Assembly (NCBI GenBank): GCA_021292105.1
Contig: CM037874.1
Location: 41,901,809 to 41,965,808 of the forward strand
Direction: 5' to 3'
DNA from: Anadara kagoshimensis
Lineage: Eukaryota; Mollusca; Bivalvia; Arcoida; Arcidae
Length of the DNA: 64,000 nt
Part shown: piece after piece, positions 57,266-64,000 of the stretch
How the letters are laid out: the number at the start of each line of letters is the position of its first letter
Numbering within the stretch: position 1 is the stretch's first letter
Position numbers and translations under genes: made by a program
Notes under the pieces: model-generated
The model's input: only the letters and a program-made list of their open reading frames with translations
What the model was told of the DNA's origin: nothing
Database searches by the model: none

Positions 57266-57289
57266 CAGATTAATTAATTAAATGGAACT

Positions 57290-57720
57290 TTACCTCCCAG
57301 TCAAGAGTCTATATACATTTGTATATTGATTTTTATTCTCCTTTCGGCTTATATGTGGTAATTACAATCATAAACAGGTGCATACAGTGAATTATAATTA
57401 TACATTGAGATGTCGACAGCTGTAGGTGAAGTGGCAAAACTTTTTACCTTCGCAGTGTGCTCAGGGCAATATGCAGCGAGGATTCTTTAACGTGACATCA
57501 CGGGGCATTTTAAGATATCATCCTAAGACCTCGTGATTTTTTTATTTTTAAATGCTGAGCGCTTGGCTAAAAAAAGTCACTACATATTTTCAAGTCTTCG
57601 TCAGACACCGGTCAGGGTTTGATCACATGACTTCCCACATACAGGTATCATCCTACAAGTGGATTGGAAGAAGGGAACCAGTTATAGGCGTTGTGATCCA
57701 TAAGCATCCGCATTAAACCA
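57290..57720 (-). mobile_element. tRNA-derived SINE relative, reverse strand
   Basis: TCCCAGTCAAGAGT, GTCGACAGCTGTAGGTGAAG and CAGGGCAATATGCAGCGAGG match the inverted SINE tail and body of the copies at 33285 and 34304. CAGGGTTTGATCACATGACT and CCACTCGGC would be degraded head boxes. Confidence 0.65.
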
Positions 57721-57965
57721 CTCGGCAAACGAGAAACCAAACCATGGCATGATCGTAAATCAATTCAGCGACTATTATTTTATTTTTAAACCACGTGAGA
57801 AAATTGTTGCAGCTAGAGTTTTTTCAGCTTCAATTATTAAAATTAATATTAAAATGTTTTATTGATTGTTTTATTTACTGTAACCCACACAAAAATATAT
57901 GATTATTCTAACCAAATTATCCAAGCAAAAATAATAAGATTATGATAAAGACAAAAATTCATATG

Positions 57966-57992
57966 GCAGAGAGAGAGAGAGAGAGAGAGAGC
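57966..57992. repeat. GA microsatellite
   Basis: About 13 GA units after GGCA. Confidence 0.9.
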
Positions 57993-58285
57993 TTCTGGGG
58001 GTTCGCTTCCTTCATACTTCTGGGGGAATTATCAGAAAGAACATTCATAAAATACCTGAACATGTTGTATAACCCGTTTAAAAAATCATTTTGTATACGT
58101 TTTAAAAGTATTCCTCCTTTGAGGTACCCATAGTGGCAGATATTGAATATAGTGGACGCTTATACGTAAAAAGATGCAAATTTTCTATATTGATTATAAA
58201 AGACACGATGACTTCCAAAGAAATTAAAATGGAAATATCCAGATAATCCAGAAATAAACGGCATGAGTTAAGTACTACATGGGAA

Positions 58286-58294
58286 TGAGAGAGA

Positions 58295-58336
<42 letters not shown>

Positions 58337-58345
58337 GAGAGAGAT
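58286..58345. repeat. GA microsatellite with GGA interruptions
   Basis: About 60 bases of (GA)n, broken at two places by GGGA. Confidence 0.95.
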
Positions 58346-59394
58346 GTTACACATACCTTACATGAATTCCTTCCATGCGACTCTAGTACTACAGTAACTT
58401 CATTGTAATTACTAAAGTTTTATTACATCTGGGAGCATACAATCTTGTAATTTGTGTCAAAGATGACGTCATTTACCTATACAGGTATACACGGTCGATA
58501 GCCTGTGTATTTAAAACCTAATTGGAAAGTCATTCTTCCATTCCCTCACCGTGTCAATATTTGTTTACAAGTTGTAAAAATATTCATATTTTTGTAAGAA
58601 ACGAAAGTTGTATACCCTAGTGACAGGCGTGATTTTAAACGTGATAATAAGTTTTCGCTTTCTCACGTTATCCAGTTTTTATTTTACATATCTCCCTGGT
58701 CATTATCAATGTTATTTTTTGTAAAAACCACACATGTGTAAACTTAATAAATCTATGTTTAAATTAACATGTGCGTGTACTGATAAATAAGCCTGAACAG
58801 GTAAATAAAGGTATCAAATTAAACAGGTAATATCTGATTAACTAACCTACCCGTAAATGTCGTGATAACACAGAAAATTTAAGTTTTAATTCACCGACTT
58901 TTATCCCAAAATGTCATGCGCCAAAAATAACGGAGCGTGAAAACCACGATGGAGTTTACGCATGAAAGAAACCTGGGTGTTGATTTTGTAACAGTAGAAA
59001 AAATCGTAAGATCTTATCAACATAAACTTTTCTTGTCTGACCAAAGATTGAACCCATAACCTTTCACAAGGACCTTTCCCACTGGAAACATCTCCATGGA
59101 TACGTAACCGTATAACCAGATGTGTACATAGCTAGAAACATACTTTTACTGGCCGTGTAAGACGCACAAAGTATCTAAAGAATGAATCCGTTGGGAAACA
59201 TTTCAATCCACAACCATGAATGTGATATTGGTTTTTATTCGGTGGACTTACGTCATCAGTCTGCCATAAAGAGTTAGGTCAGATGTTCATATGGATGATT
59301 TTAAATGCAATATATTCCTGCATCAATCACTGGTTTGTTCCCAATGATGTTTCGCTTGAAATTAAACGAACATATTGGACCATGCCCTAAACAA
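58346..59394. other. Intergenic, nothing recognised
   Basis: No exon, RNA gene or clear repeat was seen. Confidence 0.4.
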
Positions 59395-59500
59395 CCGTGA
59401 ATCTTAAAAGCAAAGTAAAACCATTGTAAACTGTCAAATTCAGTTTAACACGCGAACTTCTACAAGAGAAATGAGACAGGGTGTTCCGGAAGGGTTTATG
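59395..59500 (+). repeat. Interspersed repeat family R fragment
   Basis: AAAGCAAAGTAAAACC, then ACACGCGAACTTCTACAAGA and GGGTGTTCCGGAAGGGT match the first 150 bases of family R. The tandem array at 59505 follows directly. Confidence 0.7.
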
Positions 59501-59504
59501 CATG

Positions 59505-60020
59505 AAGGTTCAAACCTCTGGGAGGGTTTCCAGGCTAGACAACATTTGAATTCCAAGCCACAATGAACTGCAATCCGAAAGGGTTCCCAGGCTACACAAT
59601 ATTTAAATTTCAAGCCGCAACTGCAATCCGGTAGGGGTTTCAAGTTGCACGACATTTCAATTCCAAGCTACAATGGACTGCAATCCGGTAGGGCTTCCAG
59701 GCTACACAACATTTGAATTCCAAGCCACAATGGAAGGCAATTCGGTTGGGTTTCTAGGCTGCACATTTGAATTCCAAGCCACAATGGAAGGCAATTCGGT
59801 TGGGTTTCTAGGCTGCACATTTGAATTCCAAGCCACAATGGAAGGCAATTCGGTTGGGTTTCTAGGCTGCACACTTGAATTCCAAGTCACAATGGAAGGC
59901 AATTTGGTTGGGTTTCTAGGCTGCACATTTGAATTCCAAGCCACAATGGAAGGCAATTCGGTTGGGTTTCTAGGCTGCACATTTGAATTCCAAGCCACAA
60001 TGAAAAGCAATCCGCATAAG
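59505..60020. repeat. 54-bp minisatellite, five near-identical plus older units
   Basis: AATTCCAAGCCACAATGGAA followed by GGCAATTCGGTTGGGTTTCT and AGGCTGCACATTTG, period 54 from about 59700. Diverged units (with CTACACAACATTTGAATTCC) precede it from 59505. 54 is a multiple of three, so frames of about 100 codons stay open on both strands. Confidence 0.93.
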
Positions 60021-61115
60021 AGTTTGTGATAATGTCATGTACATATAATCTGACATTTTAAAGCATGTACATACATGTATAACCTAAATTTGGCCAAGTT
60101 CCAGCAATCTCTTTTGGGACTACAAATGAACAATTTTGACAAAAAGGTCGTAAACCATATTTTGAATTTATAATACTACTACTACTATACATTCAAAATA
60201 TGGTATATGAAAACCAAGGAAAATCTTAGTTAAAGAATTATTGTTAAACTGGGATCAGCTTACTTAATTACAAAGAAATGAAAAACACAAAAAAAAAACC
60301 CACTTATGTCGTTTCTTTGGAACTATATTTCACACATTTTTACATTAATTTTGTACACACATTTATTACCATTCCGATATTGCCGTTAAAGGAGATCACA
60401 ATAAGCGTATATAAGATGTTGTTTGTATCCGCTTAAAACAAAGGGGCCAGTTTCATAATGACTTTAAATAAATATACCCATGGTACTCTATGCTTTAGAC
60501 ACAAAATGTTACAATAACGATTTTAAAGTTGATACTGTCTCTCACTCTGGTGCTACTTTTGAATACATTATTTTATGGAAAGTTCAGACGGATCCAAAAG
60601 GCGAGTCCCTATTTCCGGTTTTTTGACATTTACATTCCACCCGAAAAAAATTAATAGAAACTATTTAATTCGTTGATTATCGAAAGATTAACGCTATTAT
60701 GATACACGTGTAAAAACAAAAATATATGAATAAGAGACACAAGTCATGATGTGTAATAAAGCCTAAGGAAACGTACTATCGCAATGCATGAGATTAAGAT
60801 AAATCCTACAACAAATATCATAGACAGTAAAAGTGAAAACACCTGCAATGTTCTTTGTAAAATAGTTCAATAAAAATCAAATGTGTGAAGTAATTGGAAT
60901 GTCTAAAATTGACGAAAGGTCCGGAATTAAACATATAACAACATTAACCACAGCAGTGAAAAATGCAGTAGAATCTCAGTATTTACGTTTTACACTACAT
61001 ACTAGTATAGTTTTATTTTATTTAATTTAGAAAAATAATAATAAAACACAAGTTTTGAATTATTGTTTAATTTGTAGCCCTTTTAATGAAAAATGATACA
61101 GATGTCAACAATGAA
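60021..61115. other. Intergenic, nothing recognised
   Basis: AT-rich unique sequence. A small inverted repeat flanks an (ACT)n tract at about 60150-60205 (ACCATATTTTGAA / TTCAAAATATGGT). Confidence 0.5.
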
Positions 61116-61445
61116 GTTAAATTAATCAAAAACAAACATACTAATCCATGTCCAAATTACAACCATAAAGCCAAGCAAAAACTTAAGACGCTGAAAAATT
61201 ATGTTGAACACGTTAACTTCCATCAAGGAAGTGAGGCTGGGTGCTCTGGGAGGTTAATCACCTGTTGTTAAGCTAGCTACGTCGCTATATGTGAAATCGA
61301 AATTGAGAATCAAATATATCAAGGGTAATTTTAGATATAGAGACATCATACTTTGTGGTGATGGCCATAAAACTTTGTACTGGCCGTGATAAGCCTGGGC
61401 TTGCTATATCTCTGGGTCAACAATTTATTTGTAAGCAGCCTGTAA
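61116..61445 (+). repeat. Interspersed repeat family R, eighth copy
   Basis: ATCAAAAACAAACATACTAA, CACGTTAACTTCCATCAAGG, AAGCTAGCTACGTCGC and ATTTATTTGTAAGCAGCC occur in order. It loses similarity where the array at 61446 starts. Confidence 0.75.
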
Positions 61446-62000
61446 TTTTTTACTAGGTGAGGTCCAGTTTGATTCTATGGCATATTGTTCAACTGTGTGA
61501 CGCCCTGGGTTAATTGTGTAACTATGTGACGCCCAGGTTGCTCCTTTAGGACATTGTTAGCTTTTGACGCCTGGATTTCCCCTACAAGACTGTTAAACTG
61601 CAGAAAGCACAGGTTTCTCCTATGGGTCATTGTTTAACTGCGATACTTACATTGTTCGTTAGTAACACCGTTTATCTGTGTAAGGCCCAATTTGAACCCG
61701 TGGCAATTGTTAAACTTTTTTACCCTGAGGTTGCTCCTAGGGGTCATATATAACCGTGTGACCCCAAGATTTGGCATACGTCATTTTTACCTGTGTGACG
61801 CCTACATTGCTCTTTAGGAATACTGTTTATCTGTGTGATGCACTGGTTGATCTTGTGGCAATTTTTCAACAGTGTGATGACCAGGTTGCTCCTAGTGATA
61901 ATTGTGTGACACCCTGGTTACTCATTATTTTGTGACCCTCACGTACACTGCTCATAAGGAACACAATGTTTAACTTTGTGACGCCCAGGTTGTCATTGTT
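61446..62000. repeat. Degenerate tandem repeat, about 50-60 bp unit
   Basis: Variants of GTGTGACGCCCAGGTTGCTC and TAGGACATTGTTTAACTG alternate about ten times with many substitutions and small indels; an old array. Confidence 0.75.
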
Positions 62001-62213
62001 TAAGAGAATACATTTTTGGACAAAGTTGGTTTAACAGGAGGAATTGTAAAGGAAGAAATGCTGTGCAAATGATTAATACAACCTTATCATAAACAGATTA
62101 ACCTTTATTAACTGAATGTATACATATATCAACAGTGTATATAACAACAATATAACTAACCAAAAACAAAACAATAGACTTATAGATCCAAAAATTATCA
62201 TAGCATATTGGTG

Positions 62214-62725
62214 CATTACATTTGCGCAAATCCATATGACTTTTGCGCAAAAATAATATGACGATTGCGTAAAGGCTTATATTGATTGCTCAAAACATAA
62301 TTGCCATGTTAAATGAACACTACCCCTTCCATTAGCAAAGACATATCAACGCACAAATAAGTCTGTTAAAATTTGGTTATTTAAGCTATTCATTTTACAA
62401 GTCAACATTGGCAAAAATTGTCATTTTAGTCAAAAAGTATCTCTTTACAGGTCATCTCTGGTGCGATTGTTCTAACATTCTGTGACCAACTAATATCGCC
62501 TCTTGTGTACAATTCATACTGCCCAATAACAAAGTCCATTGTCTCCTTTTCATTTCGTCTGACTGTGGCCCCTGTATCTAATCTGTGAACTTAAACTGGT
62601 CAGGTGGTGTTTATTTAACAGTTTAACATGGGTAATTAAGATTTGTGCAAAAGTAGAATACATCCTTTGCGCAAATGTCATATAGAGGTTATGAAAATCT
62701 TGCGCAAATGTAATGCGCCCATAGC
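62214..62725. repeat. Two clusters of TTTGCGCAAA motifs
   Basis: The self-complementary TTGCGCAA occurs repeatedly at 62220-62290 and 62643-62712 with ATATGAC spacers, in inverted relation (CATATGACTTTTGCGCAAA / TTTGCGCAAATGTCATAT). These could be the two ends of a non-autonomous element of about 500 bases. Confidence 0.5.
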
Positions 62726-62800
62726 ATATACGTAAATGTTTATTTCCAATTGCATGTCCAGTGCTAGTGTATTCCAATAATAACATTCTATATTCTCACT

Positions 62801-62873
62801 ATGAATGAGAGTCAGAAATAACAAATACATGTATATTTATATGTTAACTATACTATTCCTGACTCTCATTCAT
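62801..62873. repeat. 15-bp inverted repeat around a 43-base spacer
   Basis: ATGAATGAGAGTCAG and CTGACTCTCATTCAT are perfect mirrors. Weaker outer symmetry (AACATTCTA / AGAATGTTA) extends to about 62782-62907. Probably a small MITE. Confidence 0.75.
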
Positions 62874-63189
62874 ATTACTGAATGAATACACTCAAACAGA
62901 ATGTTATTTCTTACATTAACAATCATAAAATCTATTGTTAGCATGTCAGAAATGTAAAGATTATCATTACAATAATTTCTTTTATCCAAAATTCCGATAA
63001 ACATATGGGATTGAGGGAACAGCCTTTTTCCAAATAAGGATATAAATGTCTGGATTTAAATTGGAATGCTGACCAATCAAACAATGTATCCCATGATGAT
63101 ATCGAAGGTCATGACCCCACATGTTATGACCCCACATGTTATCATGAGCGATTGAATGCCAGCATATCTAACAAAGGTCAAATTCCAAT

Positions 63190-63940
63190 TGTAAATATAA
63201 ATAAATAAGAACTAAAAAATATTTTATTCTTCATGACTTAAAAATGTTGTTAAAATATATAGGTTTAGAAAAAATAAACCTACATGTATTTTTAATTGTC
63301 ATGGATACGAAAGAGACAAAATCTTATTATTTTAGGAATAATTAATGAAATGAATAAGATTTTGTGAATGTATGTAAATGAAATTGCATATTAATATTTT
63401 ATTATTTCATTTGAATATCAGATGAGGAATCACAAACTAAGTATAAAACAGCTGTGTTACATTACATAGCTTTATGTGGTCCATCATCTGACAGATTACA
63501 CTGCACCAAAACAACATAAATGTTACAATTACAAACTGGAGGGACTATCATGTTGTAAATTTACTCATAATAAATATAACACAAAATTTTCTCAGAATTA
63601 TTTTCCATTATCAGTGTACAATTTCACTGCTGACCCACTGGTGTGACCTGCATTATGTCATCACTAGTCTGTGACATCATTCATAGACTTGAAAATGATA
63701 TACACGTATACATGAATGATTATCAGTGATGTCAAATTGAAAAGAGTTCAAAACTGACTGTATATCAATAATTATATAAATAAATTACACTTAAGTGACA
63801 TCCTTTATGTAAGGTGGTAAAGTTATTGAGAAGCATTATACCAAGGTTTTACTGTACTGACAAAGCCAACGTCTTCTCTTAAAAGTCACAGTATAAGTAA
63901 CATACAAATATTACATATATTATATACCTGTATACATATA
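63190..63940. other. Intergenic, nothing recognised
   Basis: AT-rich DNA without long frames or clear repeats. Confidence 0.4.
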
Positions 63941-64000
63941 AGTACAGTCAAACCTGTCTATAAAGGCAACCCAAAGGAACCAGTAAAACGGGCCTTTATG
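63941..64000 (+). repeat. CAAACCTGTCTATAAAGG repeat, cut by the window end
   Basis: AGTACAGTCAAACCTGTCTA then GGAACCAGTAAAACGGGCCT. Same family as 47364 and 48488. Confidence 0.8.

Noticed and set aside
59673..60029. 118-codon plus frame and opposing frames in the 54-base array
   Set aside because: Same cause: tandem period divisible by three; repeats are identical at DNA level with no sign of protein selection.

Overview
This is an intron-rich, AT-rich animal nuclear sequence. It holds dispersed tRNA-derived SINEs ending in a (ACTC)n tail, many palindromic MITE-like elements, long minisatellites and GA/CA/ATTT microsatellites. The repeat spectrum and gene types point to a mollusc, most likely a bivalve; that is an inference, not a species identification. 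Nothing looks bacterial, phage-like or viral.

Host genes. (1) At 2836-8802 (+) lie the last five coding exons of an alpha-carbonic anhydrase with a C-terminal GPI-anchor signal. Its 5' exons are outside the window or unrecognised. (2) At 19870-45116 (+) lies a complete four-exon gene for a 349-residue secretory-pathway membrane protein with a MOLO1/TPM-type ectodomain and three C-terminal membrane segments. Its third intron is 16.4 kb and packed with duplications and mobile DNA. (3) At 49945-51118 (-) lies an intronless ABHD1/ABHD3-type alpha/beta hydrolase. A one-base frame offset near 50100 puts the catalytic His and the C-terminus in another frame.

Mobile DNA. At 14085-19515 a DNA transposon has near-identical 476-bp terminal inverted repeats. 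It carries a cysteine-rich ORF1 and an ORF2 encoding a DDE transposase with an intact D-D-E triad and a C-terminal SWIM zinc finger. The ORFs meet at CTT TAG T, which resembles known +1 frameshift sites. Seven copies of a palindromic MITE family (family A) occur; one has an internal 22-bp minisatellite and a second palindrome nested in its end. Other repeats include a 2.48-kb tandem duplication (32174-37126), a head-to-tail pair of hairpin-ended elements (37506-43594), hAT-like MITEs, at least ten SINE pieces and several unnamed interspersed families.

Layout: 1-2800 repeats; 2836-8802 carbonic anhydrase; 8803-14084 SINE/MITE intergenic; 14085-19515 transposon; 19870-45116 MOLO1-like gene; 45600-49830 duplicated intergenic; 49945-51118 ABHD-like gene; 51140-64000 gene-poor DNA with three large minisatellites. 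The three genes have no visible functional link; they are ordinary animal neighbours, not an operon. Many longer open frames come from tandem repeats whose period is a multiple of three.
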